A stretch of 64,000 bases of DNA, taken from NCBI GenBank assembly GCA_002256435.1, contig NKJC01000001.1:1798001-1862000 (forward strand). Direction: 5' to 3'. The stretch is from Chitinophagaceae bacterium BSSC1. GTDB taxonomy: Bacteria > Bacteroidota > Bacteroidia > Chitinophagales > Chitinophagaceae. Of the stretch, positions 18,520 through 29,124 are shown one piece after another. A program made the translations under genes and the position numbers. The notes beneath the pieces were generated by a model, which worked only from the letters and a program-made list of their open reading frames with translations, searched no databases and was not told where the DNA came from. How positions within the stretch are numbered: the stretch's first letter is position 1; every line of letters starts with the position of its first letter.

Positions 18520-19493
18520 GATTGCTGGGTTTCTTTGTTGAGTGAATTAGCCTTTGCTTTTTGAATATCCTTTTTAGCAGCGTATGCAGTAGCTGCATCT
18601 CTTACCCAAGCGCCATCGGCCCAAGCCTTTTTGCGCGCTTCTAAACGTTCTTTATTACATGGGCCATTACCCTGTATTACTTGTTTGAATTCTTCCCAAT
18701 TAATTTCACCATAATCATAGTGTTTGGTTTGCTCATTCCATTTCAAATCTGGATCTGGTAAGACCATACCTAGCACTTTAATTTGCTCAGCAATCATGTC
18801 TACAAATTTCTGACGCAGTTCATCATTGGTGAATCTTTTGATCTTCCATTGCATGCTCAATTTGGAATTGGGACTCTCATCATCCTTGGGTCCAAACATC
18901 ATAAGACTTGGCCACCACCATCTGTTAATGGCATCCTGACACATTTGACGCTGAACCTCAGAGCCCTTGCTCAGTTGTAGCAAACATTCAAAACCCTGAC
19001 GTTGGTGAAAACTTTCTTCTTTGCAAACACGCACCATGGCCCTTGCATAGGGACCAAAACTGGTGCGGCAAAGTGGAATCTGATTCAATATGGCTGCGCC
19101 GTCTACTAGCCAACCAATGGCTCCCATATCGGCCCAGCTAAGAGTGGGGTAATTAAATATAGAAGAGTATTTGGCCTTACCACTATGTAATTGTTCATAC
19201 ATCTCATCTCTAGAAATACCAAGTGTTTCGGCAGCAGAATAAAGGTATAAACCATGTCCAGCTTCGTCTTGCACTTTGGCCAATAAAATGGCTTTGCGCC
19301 TAAGACTTGGGGCACGAGTAATCCAATTGCCTTCTGGCAACATACCAATGATTTCACTATGTGCGTGCTGACTAATTTGTCTAATCAGTGTTTGCCTATA
19401 TTTTTCCGGCATCCAATCCCTGGGTTCAATCTTTTGTTCCTCATCAACCCTTTTTTGGAACTGTACCTGAAGTTGGTTTGTTGTTTGCTCCAT
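18516..19493 (-). CDS. paaA: PaaA, catalytic subunit of phenylacetyl-CoA epoxidase
   Basis: The start is set at the ATG at 19493 (MEQTTNQLQ); a TTG three codons earlier at 19502 is also open. The 325-residue ferritin-like protein carries the di-iron EXXH motifs in [19 protein letters not shown] and [14 protein letters not shown]. It inserts one oxygen into the phenylacetyl-CoA ring using electrons from PaaE. It is the first gene of paaABCDGIY. A TetR-type palindrome (19524-19539) and a -7 box (19500-19507) lie immediately upstream, so it is the regulated gene. Confidence 0.96.
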   Translation of the reverse strand: MEQTTNQLQVQFQKRVDEEQKIEPRDWMPEKYRQTLIRQISQHAHSEIIGMLPEGNWITRAPSLRRKAILLAKVQDEAGHGLYLYSAAETLGISRDEMYEQLHSGKAKYSSIFNYPTLSWADMGAIGWLVDGAAILNQIPLCRTSFGPYARAMVRVCKEESFHQRQGFECLLQLSKGSEVQRQMCQDAINRWWWPSLMMFGPKDDESPNSKLSMQWKIKRFTNDELRQKFVDMIAEQIKVLGMVLPDPDLKWNEQTKHYDYGEINWEEFKQVIQGNGPCNKERLEARKKAWADGAWVRDAATAYAAKKDIQKAKANSLNKETQQS

Positions 19494-19499
19494 ATGTGA

Positions 19500-19507
19500 C
19501 AAATCTA
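19500..19507 (-). promoter_or_regulatory. Putative -7 element of the paaA promoter
   Basis: On the minus strand TAGATTTG fits TAnnTTTG, and a TTTG 21 bases upstream lies inside the palindromic operator. The box ends only 6 bases before the ATG, so the transcript would be nearly leaderless. Confidence 0.42.
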
Positions 19508-19523
19508 ACTAAAATAAGAGAAT

Positions 19524-19539
19524 GCTAACAAATGTTAGC
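19524..19539. promoter_or_regulatory. Palindromic operator before paaA (TetR/PaaR-type)
   Basis: GCTAACAAATGTTAGC is an inverted repeat, CTAAC-N4-GTTAG at its core. It lies in the paaA/SGNH intergenic region and overlaps the probable -33 element. The same core occurs in front of the tetR gene at 21978. Confidence 0.65.
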
Positions 19540-19606
19540 GTTAAAATATTTGTTGAAAAATCCTTTCAATCTGTTAAGGCATTGGGCTTTGTTCTACCTT
19601 TCCATC

Positions 19607-20275
19607 ATGAAGATCAAAAATTTTAAACAGGGTCTTGCCTTATTGGTTTTTCTCTGTTCTAGTCTATACTCGTTAGCGCAGAATCCGCCATTCTATAAAG
19701 AGATTCAAGCCTTTAAACAAAAAGACAGTATTAGTTTTCCAGCTAAGGGTCAAATTCTATTGGTAGGTAGTTCTTCCTTTACCAAGTGGACCGATGCCCA
19801 GTCTTATTTTCCAGAGCACCCATTGATCAATCGGGGATTTGGTGGATCTTCTTTGCCAGACATGATTAGATATGTAAATGATGTAGTTACTCCCTATGCA
19901 CCCAAACAAATTATTATCTATTGCGGTGAGAATGATATTGCCGCATCTGATACTGTAAAAGCAACCTTAGTTTTAGAACGTTTTAAAACCTTGTTTGGAT
20001 TAATCAGAGACTCCTTGCCCAAGACGCCTATTTGGTTTGTTTCTATCAAACCATCGCCCAGCAGGTGGAAAATGGAACCCTTGTTTTTGGAAGCCAATAC
20101 TTTGATCAAAGGATTCTTGAAGAAACAAAAACGCACTGGCTATATTGATATTCACCAAGACATGTTATTGGCAGATGGTTCTGTTGACGGCAGCTTGTTT
20201 GTGACAGATAAATTACACATGAATCCAAAGGGCTATGCTATTTGGCAAAAGAAGATGGCACCTGTGTTGAAATAG
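19607..20275 (+). CDS. Secreted SGNH/GDSL-type hydrolase
   Basis: The ATG at 19607 gives a clean signal peptide (MKIKNFKQGL..., cleavage after SLAQ); an upstream start at 19532 would run through the paaA operator. In the 222-residue protein, block I is VGSSS (Ser55-57), block II is RGFGGSS, block III is YCGENDI and block V is DKLHMNPKGY (Asp201, His204). It is a GDSL lipase/acetylesterase of unknown substrate. It lies inside the paa cluster, divergent from paaA and convergent with paaE with a 2-base gap. Confidence 0.88.
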   Translation: MKIKNFKQGLALLVFLCSSLYSLAQNPPFYKEIQAFKQKDSISFPAKGQILLVGSSSFTKWTDAQSYFPEHPLINRGFGGSSLPDMIRYVNDVVTPYAPKQIIIYCGENDIAASDTVKATLVLERFKTLFGLIRDSLPKTPIWFVSIKPSPSRWKMEPLFLEANTLIKGFLKKQKRTGYIDIHQDMLLADGSVDGSLFVTDKLHMNPKGYAIWQKKMAPVLK

Positions 20276-20277
20276 GA

Positions 20278-21351
20278 TTATTTGCTATCAAAATCAACCA
20301 CTAATTTGGCTGACCTCGGGTGTGATTGACAAGTAAGAATAAAACCTCTGTCAATTTCATCGGGTTCCAAACCATAAACCACATCCATCTCTACTTCTCC
20401 CTCAATTAATCTGGCTTTGCAAGTACAGCAAACACCTGATTTGCATGAGAAGGGTAGGTCTGCACCTTGTGCCATGGCGGCTTCTAAAATGCTTGGTCCA
20501 TTAGCAGCAAGAGGAAAATCAAATGCAATACCGTCTAGTATTACTTGCACTTCACTGGTTGGCCCATCACTGATTTGCTGCTTTGTAGTTTCTAATTTGG
20601 CATTAGATTTTTGAGCAGTAGTAAATAATTCAAAATGAATTTTTTGTGCATCCACTTTTTGTTCTGCTAGTGCCGATCTAATGCTTGCTACCATTGCTTC
20701 TGGGCCGCATAAGAAAAATGCGTCTACCTGATTTAGGTGTATATGATGTTTAAGAATTTGTTCCAATTTTACATGGTCAATTCTGCCAAAATTTAATTCA
20801 GCGTCTGTTTTCTCTCTAGATAGAATATGGATTACGCTAAAGCGATGTAGGTATTTGTCTTTGAGCGCTTCTAGGGCTTCTTTAAAAATAATAGACTTGC
20901 GGTTGCGATTGCCATAGACCAATGTGATAGTACTATTGGGCTCCTGTGAAAGTATTGTTTTGATGATAGAAATGATTGGCGTAATCCCACTGCCTGCAGC
21001 AATGGCAACATAATGATTTGCTGCAAGAGGGTCAGGTGTGTGCTTGAATTTACCCATGGGAGTTGCCAGCTCTACCAACTCACCTACTTGTAATTTCTCA
21101 TTGATATAATTGCTGCATACCCCATTAGTCAATCGCTTTACAGCAATACTAAATTCAGATTCATTTGGGCTACTGCAAATAGAGTAAGATCGGGTTTGCA
21201 ATTGGCCATCTACCTGAATTCTGATATTGAGGTATTGACCAGCAATAAACTGAAATTCAGAAGCTATATTTTCTGGTATTTCAAAAGAAATAGCCACCGC
21301 ATCAGCAGTTGCCCTTCTAATGTCTTTGACCTTAATTGGATAAAATCTCAT
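20278..21351 (-). CDS. paaE: PaaE, reductase of phenylacetyl-CoA epoxidase
   Basis: The 357-residue electron-transfer protein passes electrons from NADPH to PaaA. Domain order is an FAD-binding barrel (TRSYSICSSP), an NAD(P) domain (AAGSGITPIISI, then FFLCGPEAMV), and a C-terminal plant-type ferredoxin with cluster ligands Cys303, Cys308, Cys311 and Cys341. It follows the tetR gene by 15 bases on the same strand, so reductase and regulator form one unit apart from the other paa genes. Confidence 0.95.
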   Translation of the reverse strand: MRFYPIKVKDIRRATADAVAISFEIPENIASEFQFIAGQYLNIRIQVDGQLQTRSYSICSSPNESEFSIAVKRLTNGVCSNYINEKLQVGELVELATPMGKFKHTPDPLAANHYVAIAAGSGITPIISIIKTILSQEPNSTITLVYGNRNRKSIIFKEALEALKDKYLHRFSVIHILSREKTDAELNFGRIDHVKLEQILKHHIHLNQVDAFFLCGPEAMVASIRSALAEQKVDAQKIHFELFTTAQKSNAKLETTKQQISDGPTSEVQVILDGIAFDFPLAANGPSILEAAMAQGADLPFSCKSGVCCTCKARLIEGEVEMDVVYGLEPDEIDRGFILTCQSHPRSAKLVVDFDSK

Positions 21352-21366
21352 GTAGGGTAATAGGTT

Positions 21367-21960
21367 TTATCGGTTCACCAAACCACCTACTAAAATGGAA
21401 ATCATGTTTTCTTCCAATTCTTCAGCGCTTATTTTTTGAACAGACCTATGCCAGCTCTCAATCCCACTAATAGCGTGTAACATAATCAATACCGCAGTTG
21501 GCGCATCAATAGATTTGATTTCTTTGTTCTTGATGCCTGTTTCAATAATGGCAGCAAAACGCTTTCTATAAATTCTGCGTTGGTTCTGGAAATTGGATAA
21601 ATAAGGGTCACTCAAATGCTTCCATTCTCTATCACTCACATACACTTCTTCATAGTGGTGAATCATTTCATTAATATGAAAGCGGAGTAATTTTTCAATT
21701 TTTTCAACGGAGCTGGTTTTTTCCAATTCCACTTCGTCTATTTTATGCAAGAATCTATTGGCTACACTAAAGCAGAGTTCGTGTAACAATTCCGTCTTTG
21801 ACTTAATATGGTTATACAAGCTTGCAGCTTCTACACCTACTGCTTCTGCAAGATCACGCATGCTGGCTGCCTTGAAACCCTTTTCCCTGAATAAGGTGGC
21901 AGCTTTTGTAACAATCACTTCCTTTCTGGTAAGGTTGTTATCGGTTTTGATTCTGGCCAT
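21367..21960 (-). CDS. TetR-family regulator, probable phenylacetate repressor (PaaR-like)
   Basis: The 197-residue protein has an N-terminal TetR helix-turn-helix (about 12-58: ATLFREKGFKAASMRDLAEAVGVEAASLYNHIKSK) and a helical ligand domain. TetR-type PaaR repressors in other bacteria respond to phenylacetyl-CoA. A CTAAC-N4-GTTAG palindrome lies 18 bases before the start codon, next to a good -7 box, and a matching one precedes paaA. I infer autoregulation and control of the paa operon. The gene is the first of the tetR-paaE pair. Confidence 0.88.
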   Translation of the reverse strand: MARIKTDNNLTRKEVIVTKAATLFREKGFKAASMRDLAEAVGVEAASLYNHIKSKTELLHELCFSVANRFLHKIDEVELEKTSSVEKIEKLLRFHINEMIHHYEEVYVSDREWKHLSDPYLSNFQNQRRIYRKRFAAIIETGIKNKEIKSIDAPTAVLIMLHAISGIESWHRSVQKISAEELEENMISILVGGLVNR

Positions 21961-21964
21961 GCTG

Positions 21965-21972
21965 CAAAGATA
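21965..21972 (-). promoter_or_regulatory. Putative -7 element of the tetR-paaE promoter
   Basis: On the minus strand TATCTTTG matches TAnnTTTG exactly, 4 bases before the ATG; the operator lies directly upstream. Transcripts from it would have almost no leader. Confidence 0.5.
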
Positions 21973-21977
21973 ACATA

Positions 21978-21991
21978 CTAACGTGTGTTAG
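21978..21991. promoter_or_regulatory. Palindromic operator before tetR-paaE
   Basis: CTAACGTGTGTTAG is an inverted repeat with the same CTAAC-N4-GTTAG core as the paaA site. It is placed between the likely -33 and -7 regions, as expected for a repressor. Confidence 0.65.
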
Positions 21992-22150
21992 CGATAAAAT
22001 AGCACAAAAAATCTCTACATGTTAGTTTGGGAATCTGTTTTGTATGACTTTTTATCCATAAAATGCTGATTAGAAGGGTTAATTGACAGCATTTAGCCCT
22101 GTTTTGACCCAAATGCCCTAGTTTCGCACACCGAAAACAAACCTCAAATC

Positions 22151-23071
22151 ATGTCTTTAGTAGTAGTTGGATCCATGGCTTTTGATGCCATTGAAACTCC
22201 CTTTGGGAAAAGTGATAAAATCATTGGTGGTGCAGGTACCTATATTGCCTGGTGTGCCAGCAATTTTACCCCTATCAAACAAATTTCTGTTGTGGGTGGT
22301 GACTTTCCTGATTCTGAACTGGCTGCATTAACGGCTAGAGGTGTTGATTTAGAAGGTGTTCAAATAAAAAAAGACGAGAAAACTTTCTTCTGGAGTGGTA
22401 AGTATCATATGGACATGAATACCCGTGATACCCTTGACACCCAATTGAATGTGTTGGAAAATTTTCAACCCGTAGTTCCTGATTCTTTTCAGGATTGCGA
22501 ATTTTTGATGTTGGGTAACTTGGTTCCTGCTGTACAAAGAAGTGTGATAGAGCAGTTGAAAAACAGACCCAAGTTGATCATCATGGATACCATGAATTTC
22601 TGGATGGAAATTGCCATGGAAGAATTGAAAAAAACCATTGCAATGGTTGATCTACTCATGGTGAACGATAGTGAAGCCAGACAATTGAGTGGTGAATATT
22701 CCTTAGTTAAAGCTGCCAAGACCATTATGGGAATGGGTCCAAAATATTTGATTATTAAGAAAGGAGAACACGGTGCTTTATTGTTCCATGGTGAAAAAGT
22801 ATTCTTTGCTCCAGCCCTACCATTAGAAGAAGTATTTGATCCAACTGGTGCTGGTGATACTTTTGCGGGTGGATTTATAGGACACTTAGCAAAGACCAAA
22901 GACATTTCATTTGAGAACATGAAAACCGCAATCATAGTGGGTTCTGCCATGGCTTCTTTCTGCGTAGAGAAATTTGGAACACAGCGCTTGCGCGAAATTA
23001 ATAAGGCAGATATTGACGCAAGATTGGCAGAATTTGTGCAATTAGTGAACTTTGATATTGACCTTGTTTAA
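22151..23071 (+). CDS. PfkB-family carbohydrate/nucleoside kinase
   Basis: The 306-residue ribokinase-fold protein has the PfkB C-terminal signature DPTGAGDTFAGGF (230-242), with catalytic base Asp236, and an N-terminal GGAGTYIA substrate-side motif. It transfers phosphate from ATP to a sugar or nucleoside; which one cannot be told. An inverted repeat, AAATGCTG/CAGCATTT (22061-22094), lies upstream. The next gene, asd, has its own leader and promoter. Confidence 0.88.
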   Translation: MSLVVVGSMAFDAIETPFGKSDKIIGGAGTYIAWCASNFTPIKQISVVGGDFPDSELAALTARGVDLEGVQIKKDEKTFFWSGKYHMDMNTRDTLDTQLNVLENFQPVVPDSFQDCEFLMLGNLVPAVQRSVIEQLKNRPKLIIMDTMNFWMEIAMEELKKTIAMVDLLMVNDSEARQLSGEYSLVKAAKTIMGMGPKYLIIKKGEHGALLFHGEKVFFAPALPLEEVFDPTGAGDTFAGGFIGHLAKTKDISFENMKTAIIVGSAMASFCVEKFGTQRLREINKADIDARLAEFVQLVNFDIDLV

Positions 23072-23089
23072 GTAATTTGTCAAAATATT

Positions 23090-23121
23090 TTTGGCATTAC
23101 TAATCAATCACAATAATTTTA
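23090..23121 (+). promoter_or_regulatory. Putative promoter of the asd leader
   Basis: TTTG (23090-23093) and TAATTTTA (23114-23121, seven of eight letters of TAnnTTTG counting the two free positions) are separated by 20 bases. Transcription would begin only a few bases before the leader peptide ATG at 23129. Confidence 0.45.
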
Positions 23122-23128
23122 CCGCATC

Positions 23129-23173
23129 ATGATGACATTGAAACATACAAAACGTACAAAGAAACCTCTCTAA
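23129..23173 (+). CDS. Putative leader peptide of asd (14 residues, Thr/Lys rich)
   Basis: The small frame ATG ATG ACA TTG AAA ... encodes MMTLKHTKRTKKPL and ends at TAA. Three Thr and four Lys codons are packed in residues 3-12, the end-product amino acids of the pathway that Asd serves. Its last codons (CCT CTC TAA) overlap the first pairing segment of the downstream attenuator. It is too short for normal gene finding; the support is its composition and position. Confidence 0.6.
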   Translation: MMTLKHTKRTKKPL

Positions 23174-23243
23174 AGGGAAGGTAACTCTGCGTTGTGTATG
23201 ATAGATATAACTAGAGGCCTTCCCAAATGGGAGGGCCTTTTTT
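23165..23243 (+). promoter_or_regulatory. Transcription attenuator in front of asd
   Basis: Four segments can pair in exclusive ways. Segment 1, CCTCTC (23165-23170), pairs with segment 2, GGGAAGG (23175-23181). Segment 2 pairs perfectly with CCTTCCC (23218-23224). That same stretch is the left arm of a 9-bp terminator, GGCCTTCCC/GGGAGGGCC (23216-23237), followed by T6. The leader peptide stop codon lies between segments 1 and 2. This is the layout of a ribosome-dependent attenuator. Confidence 0.65.
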
Positions 23244-23298
23244 ATTTGAACCATTTATTAATTTCTTTAAAAACCCCAAACGGGGTGGAGGGTAAAAA

Positions 23299-24288
23299 AT
23301 GAAAGTAGCCGTAGTAGGAGCCACCGGCTTAGTTGGCACTAAAATGTTGCAGGTTTTGGCAGAACGTAATTTTCCGGTAACTGAAATTGTTCCGGTAGCA
23401 TCTGAAAGGTCCGTTGGTAAGGAAGTTGTCTTTAAGGGCAAGTCTTATAAGGTGGTGAGCATGGATGATGGAATTGCAGCCAAACCAGCCGTGGCTATTT
23501 TCTCTGCAGGTGGTGGAACCTCATTAGAATGGGCTCCTAAATTTGCAGCTGCAGGAATTCGTGTAATTGACAATTCTTCTGCATGGCGAATGGATCCTAC
23601 TAAGAAATTGGTAGTGCCAGAAGTAAATGCAGAAGTATTAACTGCGGATGATTTTATCATTGCCAACCCCAATTGCTCTACCATTCAAATGGTGGTTGCT
23701 TTACAGCCATTGCACCAGAAATACAAAATCAAACGCGTAGTAGTAAGTACTTATCAAAGCGTTACTGGTACCGGTAAAAAAGCGGTTGACCAATTGTTCA
23801 ATGAGCGCAAAGGAATTGAAGGAGAAATGGCCTATAAATACCAAATTGACTTAAACGTCATTCCTCAGATTGATGTGTTCTTGGATAATGGATATACCAA
23901 GGAAGAAATGAAGATGGTGAAAGAAACCAATAAGATCATGCAAGATGATAGTATTAAGGTTACAGCTACCACTGTTCGTATACCTGTAGTGGGTGGTCAT
24001 AGTGAAAGCGTGAACGTAGAATTTGAAAATGAATTTGACTTGGCCGATGTTAAAGCGCTTTTGTCAACTGCACCCGGTGTGGTGGTACAAAACGACGATG
24101 CTACACAATTCTATCCCATGCCATTATGGGCACACGAGAAAGACGAAGTATTTGTGGGTCGTTTGCGCAGAGACGAAACTCAGGACAAGACTTTGAATAT
24201 GTGGATTGTGAGCGATAACCTTAGAAAAGGTGCTGCTACCAATGCTGTTCAAATTGCTGAATACCTATTGAGCAAAGGATTATTATAA
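23299..24288 (+). CDS. asd: Aspartate-semialdehyde dehydrogenase
   Basis: Asd reduces aspartyl phosphate to aspartate semialdehyde, the branch point to Lys, diaminopimelate, Thr, Met and Ile. The 329-residue protein has the NADP-binding VGATGLVGTKML motif (6-17), the catalytic Cys126 in ANPNCSTIQM and the catalytic His234 in VGGHSESV. The start is supported by a strong GGAGG (23287-23291), unusual for this phylum, beside a small ACCCC/GGGGT hairpin. A leader peptide and attenuator precede it, and a terminator follows. Confidence 0.97.
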   Translation: MKVAVVGATGLVGTKMLQVLAERNFPVTEIVPVASERSVGKEVVFKGKSYKVVSMDDGIAAKPAVAIFSAGGGTSLEWAPKFAAAGIRVIDNSSAWRMDPTKKLVVPEVNAEVLTADDFIIANPNCSTIQMVVALQPLHQKYKIKRVVVSTYQSVTGTGKKAVDQLFNERKGIEGEMAYKYQIDLNVIPQIDVFLDNGYTKEEMKMVKETNKIMQDDSIKVTATTVRIPVVGGHSESVNVEFENEFDLADVKALLSTAPGVVVQNDDATQFYPMPLWAHEKDEVFVGRLRRDETQDKTLNMWIVSDNLRKGAATNAVQIAEYLLSKGLL

Positions 24289-24310
24289 AGAAAATGTTTG
24301 TGTTTTTTTT

Positions 24311-24342
24311 GAGGCCTCTTGAATTTCAAGGGGCCTCTTTTG
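24311..24342 (+). terminator. Terminator of asd
   Basis: GAGGCCTCTTGAA (24311-24323) pairs with TTCAAGGGGCCTC (24325-24337) with one wobble, followed by TTTTG. It lies before the true start of nnrD. Confidence 0.85.
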
Positions 24343-24395
24343 TTGGTTCATCATTGCTTGGATTTTTCTTTGCTACCTTTAAGAAAAGCAAGATC

Positions 24396-25256
24396 ATGTC
24401 TACTGAAAATGCATTGGATTCAGGTGTAGGACAAACCATGTTTGATATAGCAGCTGCCAAACAATGCTTTCAACCCAGATTGGCTAATTCACACAAGGGT
24501 AGTCATGGTCATGCATTACTACTAGCGGGTAATACCGGAAAAATGGGAGCGGCCATTATTGCTGCTAAAGCCTGTTTGCGCGCAGGTACTGGATTGTTAA
24601 CTGTAGGAGTGCCTGAACATACACAAGCTTTAATTCATACTGCTTTGCCAGAGGCGATGGTTCTTGATAGAGAACAAGATCCTCTAGTTTATCCCAAATA
24701 TCAAAGTATTGGCATTGGCCCAGGGTTGGGCGTTGAAGCTGTTTCTGTTAAACAAGTTAGCGATCTATTGGAATCTGGTTATCAGCAAATAGTATTGGAT
24801 GCAGACGCACTCAATATTTTGTCTGCGCATCCTTTACTGATGCAATTAGTTCCCAAACAAGCCATACTCACACCGCATCCAAAAGAGTTTGACAGATTGT
24901 TTGGGCAGTTTGACAATGATGATCAAAGAAGAGAAAAAGCATTAGCAGTTTCTATAACAAATGGATGGGTCATCTTACTAAAAGGGCATCAAAGTTTTAT
25001 TGCAGCTGATGGTATGGGAACCTTTAATACAACAGGGAATGCGGGTCTGGCCAAAGGCGGTTCAGGGGATTGTTTAACTGGTATCATTACTGCTTTATTA
25101 GCACAGGGATATACAGCTGCTATTGCTACTAGATTAGCCGTGTTCTTACATGGATTGGCCGCAGACTTAGCATTAGAAAATCAATCAATGGAAAGTCTAT
25201 TGGCCACTGATGTAATTGAATCATTGGGCAAGGCGTTTAAGCAGCTAGCAATTTAA
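24396..25256 (+). CDS. nnrD: ADP-dependent NAD(P)H-hydrate dehydratase
   Basis: I chose the ATG at 24396, since the open frame back to 24294 runs through the asd terminator. The 286 residues form the YjeF C-terminal (ribokinase-like) domain with AGNTGKMGAAIIAAKACLRAGTG, IGIGPGLG, LDADALNIL, LTPHPKEF and NAGLAKGGSGD (215-225, catalytic Asp225). It dehydrates damaged NADHX/NADPHX using ADP. The usual fused N-terminal epimerase domain is absent, so an NnrE may be encoded elsewhere. A TACCTTTA box lies 15 bases upstream of the start. Confidence 0.93.
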   Translation: MSTENALDSGVGQTMFDIAAAKQCFQPRLANSHKGSHGHALLLAGNTGKMGAAIIAAKACLRAGTGLLTVGVPEHTQALIHTALPEAMVLDREQDPLVYPKYQSIGIGPGLGVEAVSVKQVSDLLESGYQQIVLDADALNILSAHPLLMQLVPKQAILTPHPKEFDRLFGQFDNDDQRREKALAVSITNGWVILLKGHQSFIAADGMGTFNTTGNAGLAKGGSGDCLTGIITALLAQGYTAAIATRLAVFLHGLAADLALENQSMESLLATDVIESLGKAFKQLAI

Positions 25257-25270
25257 CCTTGTTAAGGAAA

Positions 25271-25942
25271 TTAATCTTCTAGCGCTCTGTTTAAAAAAAG
25301 AATCAAGGGTTGCAGGGCTTCAAATGCTTTAGCAATGGTTTTGACCAACTGTTTTTCTGTCAATTCCTTATCCGCAATTGGAGAGAGTGCAATCCAACTT
25401 TTCAGTTTTAAGTATTCAATAGCTGGATTTTCTTTCTCATAACCTTTTGGTTCTCTGACCAAGGCCATTCCCTCTGATCTATCCAAGTCTCCATACTGTT
25501 GTTTGAAATTTTTATGCTTCAATAGTTTTTGGAACTCTGGCCAGTTATAGTCAATTTCTTGTCTTATTTTTTTCATCTTATCGGCTTCTGCCATATAGAG
25601 ACCTCCTCCCACAAAACTCTTACCCCCTGGTTCAAAATGAAAATAATATCCTGCAGTTAAAGCCTTTTTTCCACCACTATTAATGCTAGCACCCATATTG
25701 GTTTTATAAGGTGCTTTGTTTTTGCTGAACCGCACGTCTCTGTTGATTCTAAACACACATTCTTTGGCGCTTAAATGCGCAATAGATGGGTCTTTTTTGG
25801 AGGTTTCTTTAATTACTTCATTCACCAATGCTGCAAAATCAGCCTTACAGTCTTCATAGGCTTTTCGGTTTTTATCAAACCATTCTTTGCTATTGTTTTT
25901 ATCTAAATGTTGTAGAAATTGTATAGAGCTATTGGCTAACAT
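25271..25942 (-). CDS. DUF2461-family protein
   Basis: The 223-residue protein is of the DUF2461/TIGR02453 family, with the N-terminal motif FLQHLDKNNSKEWFDKNRKAYED, then FRINRDVRFSKNKAPYKTNMGA and the GGGLY segment. The family is widespread and uncharacterised; a nucleic-acid role has been suggested only by association. It starts 2 bases after the ligA stop codon, so the two are almost certainly co-transcribed. Confidence 0.9.
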   Translation of the reverse strand: MLANSSIQFLQHLDKNNSKEWFDKNRKAYEDCKADFAALVNEVIKETSKKDPSIAHLSAKECVFRINRDVRFSKNKAPYKTNMGASINSGGKKALTAGYYFHFEPGGKSFVGGGLYMAEADKMKKIRQEIDYNWPEFQKLLKHKNFKQQYGDLDRSEGMALVREPKGYEKENPAIEYLKLKSWIALSPIADKELTEKQLVKTIAKAFEALQPLILFLNRALED

Positions 25943-25944
25943 GC

Positions 25945-28926
<2,982 letters not shown>

Positions 28927-29013
28927 GCTTTTTTGACCTAAAATACCCCGATAAAGACCATTTTTCTTAAAAAACGCTGCAAACAAGCATCCCAAAAAAT
29001 ATTAATTTTTTTA

Positions 29014-29030
29014 TGTGTAAAAAATACACA
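29014..29030. promoter_or_regulatory. Candidate NUDIX-regulator operator B before the amylase
   Basis: TGTGT-N7-ACACA at 29014-29030 extends to six paired positions per half. Its centre is 29 bases from operator C, and a weak -7-like CAACTTTG (29029-29036) begins at its right edge. Confidence 0.5.
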
Positions 29031-29039
29031 ACTTTGCAA

Positions 29040-29062
29040 TAATGTGTTAATTTCACACATTA
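29040..29062. promoter_or_regulatory. Candidate NUDIX-regulator operator C before the amylase
   Basis: This is a 23-base palindrome with half-sites TAATGTGT (29040-29047) and ACACATTA (29055-29062); ten of eleven symmetric positions pair. It is the strongest dyad in the region. Confidence 0.6.
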
Positions 29063-29067
29063 GTAAC

Positions 29068-29079
29068 GCAAACGATTGC
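29068..29079. promoter_or_regulatory. LacI-type operator candidate 1 before the amylase
   Basis: GCAAACGATTGC, identical to the copy 30 bases downstream. Confidence 0.55.
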
Positions 29080-29097
29080 TGTTATTCAGTAATTAAT

Positions 29098-29109
29098 GCA
29101 AACGATTGC
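29098..29109. promoter_or_regulatory. LacI-type operator candidate 2 before the amylase
   Basis: This is the second exact GCAAACGATTGC, ending 15 bases before the amylase start codon. Spacing of about three helical turns would place both copies on one DNA face. Confidence 0.55.
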
Positions 29110-29124
29110 AACTTCAACGCCTAT

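Noticed and set aside
24294..24395. N-terminal extension of NnrD by 34 residues
   Set aside because: The stretch is the asd terminator read as protein; the family start and a promoter-like box lie at or just before 24396.
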